From Candidatus Paceibacterota bacterium (lineage in GTDB: Bacteria > Actinomycetota > Actinomycetes > Nanopelagicales > Nanopelagicaceae), in assembly GCA_035530615.1 (NCBI GenBank), contig DATKUL010000002.1, positions 1,012,322-1,076,321 of the forward strand: DNA of 64,000 nucleotides. Reading direction: 5' to 3'. This document shows positions 51,259-60,403 of the stretch, one piece after another. A model generated the notes under the pieces. It worked only from the letters and a program-made list of their open reading frames with translations, had not been told where the DNA came from and searched no databases. Position numbers and translations under genes: made by a program. Every line of letters starts with the position of its first letter. The first letter of the stretch is position 1.

Positions 51259-52247
51259 GAGTCTTCATCCGTATCCAAAAGGGTAATTCGACCAGCGTGA
51301 GCCTTCGCCGAAGGATCCGCCTTACTCTTGATCAAGCTGGCTACGGTTGAGACCACCAAAATTAATCCAATAACGCCGAGGCTTGCGACCGTCGGGACTT
51401 TAGGAATTTCTTCGAAAATCTCATGAAAATAAGTCAAGATCAATTTGACGCCAATAAAAATAAGAATGAAAGAGAGACCAAGCGATAGGTAAATTAACTT
51501 ATCAAGCAAGCCCTTAAGCAAGAAATATAGAGCTCGTAATCCCAAGAGGGCAAACGCATTAGCGGCAAACACTAGGTAAGGCTCAGATGTCACACCAAAG
51601 GTTGCTGGAATTGAATCCAGGGCAAAAAGCAAGTCAGTCGAGGCGATGGTAACGATGACTAAGAGCATGGGGGTAGCAAAGCGCTTTCTATTTACACGGA
51701 TAAAGAGGTCGCTTCCATGAAATTCATCAACTATCGGGATTGACTTTCGGAGTCGGCGGACAACGAAATTCTCATTGGGATCGGGATCTTCATCCCAATG
51801 CCTAAACAAACCAATACCAGTCCAGACCAAAATTGCTCCGAAGATAACGAACGTGAAACTAAATGAGGCAAGAGCCACTGCCCCCACAGCGATAAAGGCC
51901 GCCCTCAATACCAGCGCGAGTAAGACACCAATAAGAAGTATTCGCTGGTGATAAATACTTGACACCGCAAATTGAGTCAAAATTATGACAAAGATGAAGA
52001 GGTTGTCGACGGAAAGAGAGTACTCGACCATATATGCGGCAAAGAATTCCAACCCAGAGGTCGAGCCAAAATAGTTCCACACCCAGAGTCCGAAGCCAAC
52101 TGAGATGCTGACGTAGAAGATAGTCCAAGCAATTGCTTCTTTAAACTTCACATCGTGAGGCTTTCTGCTTGCGGTAAACAGATCAATAAAAACTAAAATC
52201 AAAATGACCGCAACAGTTATCGACCAGGTTAATAAAGACACATTCAT
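51255..52247 (-). CDS. TerC/Alx-family membrane protein (probable manganese exporter)
   Basis: A 330-residue protein with about nine helices. EYSLSVDNLFIFVIILTQF near residue 75 and IASTDLLFALDSIPATFG near residue 200 are the paired acidic motifs of the TerC family. NAFALLGLRALYFLLKGLLD follows. E. coli Alx and related members export Mn2+. AAGGGAG lies before the ATG and a yybP-ykoY-type riboswitch lies in the leader, which strongly supports manganese. Confidence 0.93.
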   Translation of the reverse strand: MNVSLLTWSITVAVILILVFIDLFTASRKPHDVKFKEAIAWTIFYVSISVGFGLWVWNYFGSTSGLEFFAAYMVEYSLSVDNLFIFVIILTQFAVSSIYHQRILLIGVLLALVLRAAFIAVGAVALASFSFTFVIFGAILVWTGIGLFRHWDEDPDPNENFVVRRLRKSIPIVDEFHGSDLFIRVNRKRFATPMLLVIVTIASTDLLFALDSIPATFGVTSEPYLVFAANAFALLGLRALYFLLKGLLDKLIYLSLGLSFILIFIGVKLILTYFHEIFEEIPKVPTVASLGVIGLILVVSTVASLIKSKADPSAKAHAGRITLLDTDEDS

Positions 52248-52278
52248 TGAAGACTCCCTTGATAGCCATTAGTAAGAC

Positions 52279-52372
52279 ATGGTCAAGGTCTCCCTAACCG
52301 TTTTCACGGCCAGCATCTCGGGTTTTTACACCGTATTGACGAGGTAGCTGTAGTGAGGTACTCCCCTTAAAC
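52279..52372 (-). promoter_or_regulatory. yybP-ykoY (Mn2+) riboswitch before terC
   Basis: On the transcribed strand the leader contains AAGGGGAGTACC at its 5' side, then TCGTCAATACGG, and AGGGAGACCTTGACC at its 3' side. These are the conserved blocks of the yybP-ykoY manganese riboswitch: AAGG pairs with CCTT to close the aptamer and the GGGAGTA and AGACC loops are in place. The aptamer ends about 30 bases before the TerC start, so translational control is likely. It controls a TerC-family gene, a classical target. Confidence 0.85.
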
Positions 52373-52505
52373 ATCTGAACTGTAATCCCAAACACAAAGT
52401 AAGGCAAAATAAGAATGGGTGGCTGATTTCGCCGCGACCCATTAATCCCTATGATTACTAAATTCTTTTCCATGATTCCCACATGAAAACGGGGGCACAT
52501 TACTT

Positions 52506-54101
52506 ATGGCTTTTGAGTCTTTTACAATCCGCGGGGCCACCGTGATCGATGGGTCTGGAAGCGCAGGCACTAAGACCGACGTTGTGGTGATAGACGGGAG
52601 AATCGCTGAAGTTGGAAGGATACTTAAGGGGGACGAGCGCGGCAGAATTATTGACGCCACTGATTTGACCCTCTCGCCCGGATTTATCGATATGCACGCT
52701 CATTCCGATCTTGCTGTCATTTCAGATCACGAACACCTGGCAAAAGTGACGCAAGGCGTCACTCTAGAGGTTGTTGGACAGGACGGACTTAGTTACGTTC
52801 CATCAAATGAGGACACGTTGGCGATATTGCGCGAACAACTGTTTGGTTGGAATGCTGATCCCGCAGGGATCGAATGGAACTTTAGGTCAGTAAAAGACTA
52901 TCTGGCCGTTGTGGACCGTGGAGCTGCGGTAAATGTTGCATATCTAATTCCCCATGGCAATGTTCGAATGCTTGCATGTGGCAATGAGCCCGGAGAGGCT
53001 TCTTCGGAGCAGATGGCTTATCAACTCGCACTTGTTGAAGAAGGTATGCTCCAGGGTGCGGTAGGGATGTCCGCCGGCCTTACATATGTCCCTGCAATGT
53101 ATGCCAGCGACAAGGAAATTTCCCAACTAACAGCAGTAGTCGCTAAGCACGGTGGTTACTATGCGCCCCATCACAGAAATTACGGAGCAAAGTTTCTAGA
53201 AGCAATAGATGAATGCATTGAAATTTCACGATCTTCATCGTGCCCGCTACACCTCACGCATTGCCATATGAGCGCACCGATTTTCCATGATAAGACAGAA
53301 CTACTCTTTGAGAGATTAGCAAAAGCCGAGGCCGATAACTTGGATATAACATTGGATTCGTATCCTTATTTGGCGGGTTCGACGTACCTCCACGCTCTTC
53401 TTCCCTCGTGGTGCCAGGCTGGCAGCAAGGAGGAAATGCGCAATCGAATTATTCACCCGGAGATGCGCGCGAGAATTAAGAATAACCTAGAAGTCACAGG
53501 TTCGGATGGAAATCAAGGGGGCATAGTCAACTGGTCAAGCATTGTTATTGCTGGCGTCACGAAAAAACACAATGAGAAATATATTGGCCGTAAACTTCTT
53601 GAGTTGTCCACTGCCAAGAACCAAGACCCATCTGAGTTTTATCTTGATCTCGTAGTAGACGAAGATTTTCGTGCTTCATGCATTTTATTTTCTGGCTACG
53701 AACCAAATGTTCGATCCATTATGCAACATCCAAAACATATGGTTGGCACCGACGGCATTCTTACAGGTAATCGCCCACATCCTCGTGGTTACGGCACTTT
53801 TGCAAGGTACCTAGGATTTTATGCTCGACAAGAGAAGATCCTGAGCATGGAAGGTGCCGTCAACCGCATGACGGGGCGCCCAGCGCAGCGACTCTCCCTA
53901 AAGGACCGCGGCCTAGTCCGAAAGGGTTATGTAGCTGACTTGACCCTCTTTGATGCAACCACCGTTATCGATCGATCGACCTATGAAAATCCTCGAATTC
54001 CTGCGGCTGGGTTTGAAACAGTTTGGATTGCAGGCGTTGAAACCCTAAAAGGCGGTAAACGAACTGATAATCTGCCAGGCCGAGCAATCCGATCCTGCTA
54101 A
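52506..54101 (+). CDS. N-acyl-D-amino-acid deacylase (D-aminoacylase) family amidohydrolase
   Basis: A 531-residue metal-dependent amidohydrolase. The beta-sandwich opening IRGATVIDGSGSAGTKTDVV is followed by GFIDMHAHSDLAV (metal histidines), LVEEGMLQGAVGMSAGLTYV near residue 178, and a C-terminal GTDGILTGNRPHPRGYGTF typical of D-aminoacylases, with PAQRLSLKDRGLVRKGYVAD. Acts on N-acyl-D-amino acids or related imides. It lies alone on this strand, next to the ROK regulator; a link to D-amino acid or wall-fragment use is plausible. Confidence 0.87.
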   Translation: MAFESFTIRGATVIDGSGSAGTKTDVVVIDGRIAEVGRILKGDERGRIIDATDLTLSPGFIDMHAHSDLAVISDHEHLAKVTQGVTLEVVGQDGLSYVPSNEDTLAILREQLFGWNADPAGIEWNFRSVKDYLAVVDRGAAVNVAYLIPHGNVRMLACGNEPGEASSEQMAYQLALVEEGMLQGAVGMSAGLTYVPAMYASDKEISQLTAVVAKHGGYYAPHHRNYGAKFLEAIDECIEISRSSSCPLHLTHCHMSAPIFHDKTELLFERLAKAEADNLDITLDSYPYLAGSTYLHALLPSWCQAGSKEEMRNRIIHPEMRARIKNNLEVTGSDGNQGGIVNWSSIVIAGVTKKHNEKYIGRKLLELSTAKNQDPSEFYLDLVVDEDFRASCILFSGYEPNVRSIMQHPKHMVGTDGILTGNRPHPRGYGTFARYLGFYARQEKILSMEGAVNRMTGRPAQRLSLKDRGLVRKGYVADLTLFDATTVIDRSTYENPRIPAAGFETVWIAGVETLKGGKRTDNLPGRAIRSC

Positions 54102-54107
54102 AAATTC

Positions 54108-55337
54108 CTAAGCGGCCCCGCGAAGAATCGACATAAGAGTCGCTCGATCAACCGCGTCAACGCCACGACGAAGGGCGCCGTAGGCTGTCGCCAAATCCCT
54201 TAGTTCGGAGATAACGATCGTGGGCGCGATCAGCGTTATTTTATGAACCGACTCCGAAATCTTCCCGAGATATGGCTCTAGTGCGGGCGCAAGCCCGCCA
54301 CCTAAAATGAAAATCTCGGGGTTGGTAATACAACAGACCGAAGCAATTCCCCTAGAAAGTAAATCCAATTGTTGACTAACAAGCTCATTAGCTAACTTAT
54401 TACCCTTAGTCGCAGCTTCATAAATGAGTTTGGCGGAGACTTTTCGATTCTCGGCCATATCAATAATTTCTTGAGCTCCTTCCTTCTTTTTCGAGCCCTC
54501 AAAATTTCGCTCAAGCCCTGCTGCGCTGGCTTGGAATTCGAAGTTTGCATTTGCAGGAGATTTACTAGAACTAACCATTTGCAAAGGTAAGTTCCCCACT
54601 TCACCCGCAATCCCATTGAAGCCCCGATAAACTTGACCATCAATCAAAAGGCCAAGGCCAATTCCAACTCCAATTGACATCGTGGCGGCGTTGCCCAAGC
54701 CCTTTGCCCCTCCCTTCCAATGTTCTCCGCATATTGCCAGATGAGCTTCATTTTCGACGTGCACTTCCACCTTGAAAAGTTTGGAAAGTTCAGCACTCAA
54801 CGAGAAATTTTCCCATTCAGGCAAGTTGTAGGCTCTGGCAATCTCTCCGGTTGTGGGATTGATCGTTCCGGGAGATCCAGCGACAATCGCTCCAACATCA
54901 GAAATCTTCAACGAATTTGCCTTCAAGAGCTGCCAGACCGAATCATGAATTTTCGAAAGAGTGGCCTTTCGGCCACCTTTTTGCGGAGTCGGTTCGGTGA
55001 GCCTGGCTAGAACATTTCCTTCTAAATCGGAAATGAGTACTCTGATCTTGGAACCGCCTATATCTATTCCGACTATCTTCTTGCGATCCTTGTTGAATGA
55101 AATTAACTGCGCCTTAGGGCCAGGCTTGCCAGATAGCGAATCGATCTGAGACTTTGAGAGGCAGATCAACTTCTCCTTTAGCAAGATATCCAGGGCCTCA
55201 TTCACAGTTGGTTTGGACAGGCCCGATATCTCACCTATCACGCGGCGAGTGATGGGGCTGTTCATCCGCACGGTTTCGAAGACCCGCGCCACATTCAGCC
55301 GCCGCAAACCTGCCGGTGACCCAGAAGAGGACTTCAT
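54108..55337 (-). CDS. ROK-family transcriptional regulator, zinc cysteine motif absent
   Basis: A 409-residue protein from the ATG at 55337 (frame open to 55421). The N-terminal helix-turn-helix reads ITRRVIGEISGLSKPTVNEA. The ROK domain has VGIDIGGSKIRVLISDLEGN near residue 89 and SIGVGIGLGLLIDGQVYRG. The usual zinc site GHxxx...CxCGxxGCxE is lost: the sequence reads GEVGNLPLQ with no cysteines after it. It diverges from the ABC operon, which it probably represses in response to a sugar. Confidence 0.83.
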   Translation of the reverse strand: MKSSSGSPAGLRRLNVARVFETVRMNSPITRRVIGEISGLSKPTVNEALDILLKEKLICLSKSQIDSLSGKPGPKAQLISFNKDRKKIVGIDIGGSKIRVLISDLEGNVLARLTEPTPQKGGRKATLSKIHDSVWQLLKANSLKISDVGAIVAGSPGTINPTTGEIARAYNLPEWENFSLSAELSKLFKVEVHVENEAHLAICGEHWKGGAKGLGNAATMSIGVGIGLGLLIDGQVYRGFNGIAGEVGNLPLQMVSSSKSPANANFEFQASAAGLERNFEGSKKKEGAQEIIDMAENRKVSAKLIYEAATKGNKLANELVSQQLDLLSRGIASVCCITNPEIFILGGGLAPALEPYLGKISESVHKITLIAPTIVISELRDLATAYGALRRGVDAVDRATLMSILRGAA

Positions 55338-55369
55338 GAAGGACGCCGGCAGAAACTCCGAGAAGGTAC

Positions 55370-55399
55370 TTGACAGAATAGGAAGACTCCTTGTTCTAT
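55370..55399 (+). promoter_or_regulatory. possible promoter of the ABC operon
   Basis: TTGACA at 55370 and TTCTAT at 55394, with an 18-base gap, face the ABC genes. The -35 is consensus, the -10 matches only half. It lies between the ROK start and the ATPase start. Confidence 0.3.
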
Positions 55400-55488
55400 T
55401 GCCTACCTGAGTAAACCACATTTATGGCTCTTAAACGAGAGCAGTCAATCAGGTTAATCACTACATGGCCAAATGAAGGAGAGTCCTA

Positions 55489-56271
55489 GTGGAGCAAGCA
55501 ACTCGCATCAGCATTTCTGAAGTCTCAAAAATTTACAAAAATGGGACTAATGCCGTCGAGGCGGTCAAAAACTTCACGGAAAGTGTCAAGGATGGAGAAT
55601 TTATTTGCGTTGTAGGGGCTAGCGGATGTGGGAAAACAACCTTGCTATGGTGCTTGTCGGGTTTACATCCTGCAACCTCAGGCGAAGTCCATATTGACGG
55701 CGAACTCCTTGAAAAGCCTCTGCCGGATCGCATCGGAATGGTTTTTCAAGATTCCAATCTTTTGCCTTGGCGGACACTTATCGAAAATATCGAACTTCCA
55801 TTTGAGATTAAAAAGGCGCCTGTAAATCACGAACTTATCGAAGAACTCCTAGAAGTTGCAGGTCTGAAAGGTTTTGAAAACTCCTACCCTGGAGAACTCT
55901 CCGGTGGCATGAAGCAACGTGGCTCTATTGTCCGGGCGCTTGCGCAAGATCCAGAAGTTCTATTGATGGACGAGCCGTTTGGCGCTCTTGACGCGTTCAC
56001 TCGCGAAGAAATGAACCTCTTCCTTCTAAAAGTTTGGGAACGGAAGAAAAAGACGATTGTCTTTGTTACGCATTCGATTTCCGAGGCAATCTTCTTAGCC
56101 GACCGAGTGTGGGTGATGTCGCCACGCCCTGGTCGCCTATCGCGAGTTGTAAACGTTGAGTTTGCTCGACCCCGCCAAATCGATTTGCAATTCGAACCTG
56201 ATTTCATCGAAATATTAAAGTCGATTCGCGAAGATGTTGAAGGTTCCAAGTCTCTGAAAGGAAACAAATAA
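55489..56271 (+). CDS. NitT/TauT-type ABC transporter ATP-binding protein
   Basis: A 260-residue ATPase of the SsuB/TauB/NrtD class. Walker A GASGCGKTT near residue 42, Q-loop GMVFQDSNLLPW, signature LSGGMKQRGSIVRALA and Walker B VLLMDEPFGALD. It energises uptake by the permease that follows, whose ATG shares a base with its stop (TAATG). GTG start with AAGGAGAG. Confidence 0.93.
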   Translation: MEQATRISISEVSKIYKNGTNAVEAVKNFTESVKDGEFICVVGASGCGKTTLLWCLSGLHPATSGEVHIDGELLEKPLPDRIGMVFQDSNLLPWRTLIENIELPFEIKKAPVNHELIEELLEVAGLKGFENSYPGELSGGMKQRGSIVRALAQDPEVLLMDEPFGALDAFTREEMNLFLLKVWERKKKTIVFVTHSISEAIFLADRVWVMSPRPGRLSRVVNVEFARPRQIDLQFEPDFIEILKSIREDVEGSKSLKGNK

Positions 56272-57125
56272 TGACTACCGCCGACTTGGCAAACAAAATT
56301 CCAGACTTCAATTCTAAAGCGGGATCTGGCGATCAAGGCCCCCTCAATATGAGCGCTGTAGCAAATATCCGCCGCGCAAAAGGTGCCCTCGAAGTAGCTT
56401 CTGTCCTGGCCCTTGCAGTTGCCGTCGGTACTCTATTGGAATTAATTCTAATTTGGACGAAAACACCGGCCTACGTATTCCCCCGCCCAACAGCGGTTAT
56501 TTATAGTCTTTTCACGGATTTCAGCAAACTTTATTGGAAGCCGCTGCTCCAGACAGGGCAAACCTTCTTCATCGGTCTTTTTATTGGATCGATCATCGGT
56601 TTGGCACTTGCCGTATTGGTTACTTTGAAACCTAGGCTGGATATTTACATTTCCCCTTACATCATCATTCTAGTTACTACCCCAATGGTCGCATTAATTC
56701 CATTTCTAATGCTCAAGTTTGGATTTGGAATGGCTCCAAGAATCATCGCCATTGCTCTAGCGACTGGCCCGATGGTAATGATTAACTCTGCTACTGGTTT
56801 CCGCCGAACCAACGCGGAACTTATTGCCTTGGGAAAGAGTTATGGGGCAACCGAGTTTCAGATTTTTCGTAAGATTCGCTTTCCATTTGCCCTTCCAATG
56901 ATCATCGTTGGATTTATGGTCGGATCGATTTTTGGTCTGTTAACGGCTGTTGGCTCGGAAATGGTTGGAGGCGGAAGCGGACTTGGGAACCGTTTGATTT
57001 ATTTTTCATCTCTAGTGCAAATGTCCAATTTCGGTGCCGTCCTTGTAATCGTTTCAACGCTAGGGGTTGGAATCTATTCATTCTTCACGTTGGTAAATAA
57101 GAAATGGGCCAATTGGGATGCATAA
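56271..57125 (+). CDS. NitT/TauT-type ABC transporter permease
   Basis: A 284-residue permease with six helices. The EAA loop is IALGKSYGATEFQIFRKIRF near residue 183, in the cytosol, where it meets the ATPase. The N-terminal 30 residues are a soluble lead. SSU72-type transporters of this group import sulfonates, nitrate, pyrimidines or small aromatics; the substrate is not clear here. Confidence 0.9.
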   Translation: MTTADLANKIPDFNSKAGSGDQGPLNMSAVANIRRAKGALEVASVLALAVAVGTLLELILIWTKTPAYVFPRPTAVIYSLFTDFSKLYWKPLLQTGQTFFIGLFIGSIIGLALAVLVTLKPRLDIYISPYIIILVTTPMVALIPFLMLKFGFGMAPRIIAIALATGPMVMINSATGFRRTNAELIALGKSYGATEFQIFRKIRFPFALPMIIVGFMVGSIFGLLTAVGSEMVGGGSGLGNRLIYFSSLVQMSNFGAVLVIVSTLGVGIYSFFTLVNKKWANWDA

Positions 57126-57140
57126 GCAAAAACTAGGAAT

Positions 57141-57168
57141 TGCGTTCTAATGCCGAACCTAGAACGCA
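57141..57168 (+). other. 9-bp perfect hairpin between permease and binding-protein genes
   Basis: TGCGTTCTA and TAGAACGCA flank a ten-base loop in the gap between the permease and the solute-binding protein. It could be an mRNA processing or protecting structure that lets the binding protein be made in excess. Confidence 0.55.
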
Positions 57169-57217
57169 GATAAGAAAAGCAAGTCCGCTAACAGCAACCA
57201 AAGGAAGAGGTACAAAA

Positions 57218-58318
57218 ATGAGAAATAGAAAGCTATGGCTGGCGGGGGTATCGGCATTGGCCGCACTCTCTCTTGTTGTTGGTCCGACGGTTTCAAATGC
57301 AGCGACAAAGACTCAGACGATAACCTGGATGTCACCACGTGGCTCTCTAGATGTTATGGATGACTACATGCTTCACGTCGCCATGGATCGCGGATACTTT
57401 AAGAAACTCGGTATAAAGGTTAAGTTGATTGCCGGACCATCTGATGGAACAGCTGCCACGAAGTTCGTTGCACAGAAACAAGCTGACGTTTCATATCCGA
57501 GCCCAGGAATTTTACTTTCGTCGGTAGCGGCCGGAGTTCCAGTCGTCTCAGCGTTCAATATGATCCCAGGACAAGTTTTCAATTTTGCGGTACCTAAAGG
57601 AAGCCCCTTGAAATCCATTAGTGACCTAAAAGGCAAGAAAATTGCGGTCGGATCACCCGCCTGGGCTTCAATTATTAATCCAATGTTGGTAGAAGCTGGA
57701 GTTGATCCAAGTACCGTTGAAATAATTGATGCCGGATGGCCAACCTGGTCTCAGGCAATTGCCTCCGGTAAAGTCGATGCTGGCCTCGGTTGGGATGGAC
57801 TTCGAGCCCAATGGGCAGCAACAGGCATTAACGTCGATTGGATCATCGGCAAGGAAACATCAAAACAACCATCAAACGGATATGACATTCGCGCCTCAGA
57901 ACTGAAAACCGCTGCCGGCAGAGATCTTTACACTCGTTTCTTACGCGGTGTTGCGATGGGACTCGAATTTGCGAAGGTTAATCCTCGGGCAGCCGCGCAA
58001 ATCACCTACAACCGCTTGCCTGCTCTGGGAGCGACCCTCGCACCACAACTTGCAGTTGATTCAATGCGTGAGGAACAAGTGGGACACATGATCTCTCGTC
58101 TCGATGGCAAGGGATGGGGATACCACTACCCACAAGCATGGGCAGACTATCTAAAGGTTGTAGCAGACATGGGGCAAACGCCTCGTTTGATCAAGCCTTC
58201 AGAAGCCTATTCAAATCTCCTTATCGCCGGTGCAAATAAGTTCGACCATGCACGCGTCGCTAAAGATGCAAAGGCTTTCAAATTGAACGCCGTATTTGCA
58301 AAGGTCTCAGTTAAGTAA
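57218..58318 (+). CDS. NMT1/THI5-like ABC solute-binding protein
   Basis: A 366-residue exported protein: signal peptide LWLAGVSALAALSLVVGPTV ending near SNAA, then ITWMSPRGSLDVMDDYMLHV and MDRGYFKKLGIKVKLIAG, the opening of NMT1-type substrate-binding proteins. SDLKGKKIAVGSPAWAS and GKVDAGLGWDGLRA follow. GGAAGAGG precedes the ATG at 57218; the frame is open to 57140 but the added part overlaps the hairpin. It binds the unknown ligand outside the cell. Confidence 0.9.
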   Translation: MRNRKLWLAGVSALAALSLVVGPTVSNAATKTQTITWMSPRGSLDVMDDYMLHVAMDRGYFKKLGIKVKLIAGPSDGTAATKFVAQKQADVSYPSPGILLSSVAAGVPVVSAFNMIPGQVFNFAVPKGSPLKSISDLKGKKIAVGSPAWASIINPMLVEAGVDPSTVEIIDAGWPTWSQAIASGKVDAGLGWDGLRAQWAATGINVDWIIGKETSKQPSNGYDIRASELKTAAGRDLYTRFLRGVAMGLEFAKVNPRAAAQITYNRLPALGATLAPQLAVDSMREEQVGHMISRLDGKGWGYHYPQAWADYLKVVADMGQTPRLIKPSEAYSNLLIAGANKFDHARVAKDAKAFKLNAVFAKVSVK

Positions 58319-58328
58319 GCCAGACATA

Positions 58329-58370
58329 ATTGAGTGAAGTCGCCTCGAAGCAGAGGCGACTTCACTCAAT
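58329..58370 (+). other. 18-bp perfect hairpin after the binding-protein gene
   Basis: ATTGAGTGAAGTCGCCTC and its exact complement flank a six-base GAAGCA loop. There is no U tract, and the next gene starts 40 bases later in the same direction, so it more likely stabilises the upstream mRNA or gives partial termination than ends the operon. Confidence 0.75.
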
Positions 58371-58409
58371 ACAATCAAGAGAATCTTCATAAATTTGAAA
58401 GGAAGTTTC

Positions 58410-59594
58410 ATGGGACGCCTCTCTATGTTTTCGTACTCATGGGACTTAGAAGAAAATGGAGTTTCTCAAAGCATCAATGAATTTAGGGAAATTGGCATCA
58501 ACTCCATAACCCTGGCGAGTAGTTATCACGCCGGAAAGTTTCTCCGCCCTAAAGGGAAGAATGGAAAGATTTATTTTCCAGAGGACGGAACTACTTATTT
58601 TGCGTCAGACCCGTCCAGATATGGATCAATAAAGCCGATTCCGAATTCTATTTTTGGGAATGGTAATGTCCTTCAGGAACTAACGGAGATCAAAAACTTC
58701 TCCGTGAACGCGTGGCTCGTACTTTTTCACAATTCAAGACTTGGCTCTAAGAATTTGGATTCGACTGTCAGGAACGCCTTTGGTGACCCCTATATCTATG
58801 CGCTCTGTCCGTCCGCCCCTGAAGCACGTAACTATGCAATTGGTCTGACAAGCGACCTGACTGATAACTATGACGTCTCCGGCATCTCCCTTGAATCGAT
58901 CGGCTTTCCTCCCTACGAACATGGGTATCACCATGAGATGAGTTTTGTAAAACCTAATAAGTGGCTCACGTCATACCTAGGACTTTGCTTCTGCGAGTAT
59001 TGCGTCAACGGAGCCGAACAGAGTGGTATCGACGCCATGGGGCTTAAAGCCAAAGTCGCTTGGAATATTGATGCATATTTATCAGGGGAGATAGATTTCC
59101 CAGATGACATGGCCGAGGCATTCTGGCTCGCCGACGTCGCTGAAGATGCCGACTTGCATGAATATTTGGTCTTCAGATCTAGTGTGGTTACCTCACTTGC
59201 CACGGAGATTCGCGCAAGGGTTCGAAAAGAGGTAGAGGTTGCCATCATTCCTTCGGTGGCCAGACCGACAGGTGGCGCCTGGTATGAAGGTGCAGATTTG
59301 TCCGCGCTGGCGAAAGTTACCGGAGTTATCGAGGCGTGTTTCTACGAATCGTCTATCGACCGCATTAAAGCCGACTTGGCAGATACCAAACGTCGCATCG
59401 GTGGAAATGGAAAAATTAAGGGCATCCTTCGACCGGCATTTCCTGACCTAATAAATGAAAAAGCAGTCTTTGACGCGGTCCAAGCACTTCACGAGGGTGG
59501 CGTCGAAGATATTGGCTTCTATAACTATGGTCATATCCGTAGTCAAAGTCTTAATTGGATTGCAAACGCGCTGGCATCGGTGGTCGGAAAATGA
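58410..59594 (+). CDS. TIM-barrel glycoside-hydrolase-like protein of unknown substrate
   Basis: A 394-residue cytosolic protein. SMFSYSWDLEENGVSQSINE and GINSITLASSYHAGKFLRP open what looks like a (beta/alpha)8 barrel. LGLCFCEYCVNGAEQSGID near residue 191 is a CFCxxC motif seen in many uncharacterised glycosidase-like barrels. DVSGISLESIGFPPYEHGY precedes it, with acidic residues possibly catalytic. GKIKGILRPAFPDL lies near the end. AAAGGAAG precedes the ATG at 58410. It lies between the ABC genes and the SDR, so it may act on the imported compound. Confidence 0.65.
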   Translation: MGRLSMFSYSWDLEENGVSQSINEFREIGINSITLASSYHAGKFLRPKGKNGKIYFPEDGTTYFASDPSRYGSIKPIPNSIFGNGNVLQELTEIKNFSVNAWLVLFHNSRLGSKNLDSTVRNAFGDPYIYALCPSAPEARNYAIGLTSDLTDNYDVSGISLESIGFPPYEHGYHHEMSFVKPNKWLTSYLGLCFCEYCVNGAEQSGIDAMGLKAKVAWNIDAYLSGEIDFPDDMAEAFWLADVAEDADLHEYLVFRSSVVTSLATEIRARVRKEVEVAIIPSVARPTGGAWYEGADLSALAKVTGVIEACFYESSIDRIKADLADTKRRIGGNGKIKGILRPAFPDLINEKAVFDAVQALHEGGVEDIGFYNYGHIRSQSLNWIANALASVVGK

Positions 59595-60382
59595 CGGGAA
59601 GATTTGATGGAGCCGTGGTGGCAATTACGGGGGCCGCTGGTGGAATTGGGCAGGAGCTTTGTCGCCAATTTGGGCGCGAGGGCGCAACTATCTTTGCTGT
59701 CGATAAAAAGGAGACAGTTCTGGCGCTTGCTGACGAGCTGGCAGAGGAGGGCATTGTTGTACACGCAAAAGTCTGTGACATCAGCGATGCTTCCGCCATC
59801 GCCGAGAGCATTGCAAAATTTAGTCAAGATATTAGCTCTATTGATGTATTGGTTAACAATGCTGGCTTTTCGGATCATCCAACGTTGGAAAAAACTCCAC
59901 CGGAGGCATGGAGCTTTGACATAAATGGAAATCTCAATGGCGCGTACAACTGTGTGCATGCCGTTCTACCCGGAATGCAAAAGAAACGCAAAGGAGTAAT
60001 CATCACGGTTGGCTCAGTTAATGGGCTCTCTGCGTTGGGAGATCCAGCCTATAGTGCCGCAAAGGCGGCTCTTGTCAGCATGTCTAAAGCCATCGCGATG
60101 GAGAACGGTCGCTACGGAATTCGCGCAAACGTCGTATTGCCAGGTACCGTCCGCACCCCTATTTGGAATGACAGGGCAACTAAGGATCCGTCGGTCCTTT
60201 CAAAACTCGTCCGCTGGTACCCATTGGCTCGCTTGGTAGAGCCATCTGAAGTTGCCAATGCAGTCCTGTTCCTTGCCTCAGAACAAGCCTCTGCGATTAG
60301 TGGTGCTGAGTTGACAGTGGATTGCGGACTCACAGCTGGAAACATTGTCATGTCCCGTGAATTGACTTTGGAAGATTTCTAA
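59591..60382 (+). CDS. short-chain dehydrogenase/reductase
   Basis: A 263-residue SDR. NAD(P) motif AITGAAGGIGQELCRQFG near residue 11, DVLVNNAGFSDHPTLEK, and the catalytic serine and YSAAKAALVSMSKAIA (Tyr/Lys) near residue 155. The end is typical (ASAISGAELTVDCGL). The start at 59591 overlaps the previous stop (ATGA). It likely oxidises a hydroxyl of the polyol-type substrate of this operon. Confidence 0.9.
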   Translation: MTGRFDGAVVAITGAAGGIGQELCRQFGREGATIFAVDKKETVLALADELAEEGIVVHAKVCDISDASAIAESIAKFSQDISSIDVLVNNAGFSDHPTLEKTPPEAWSFDINGNLNGAYNCVHAVLPGMQKKRKGVIITVGSVNGLSALGDPAYSAAKAALVSMSKAIAMENGRYGIRANVVLPGTVRTPIWNDRATKDPSVLSKLVRWYPLARLVEPSEVANAVLFLASEQASAISGAELTVDCGLTAGNIVMSRELTLEDF

Positions 60383-60403
60383 CTACTAGCAAGGGAAGAA
60401 GAT

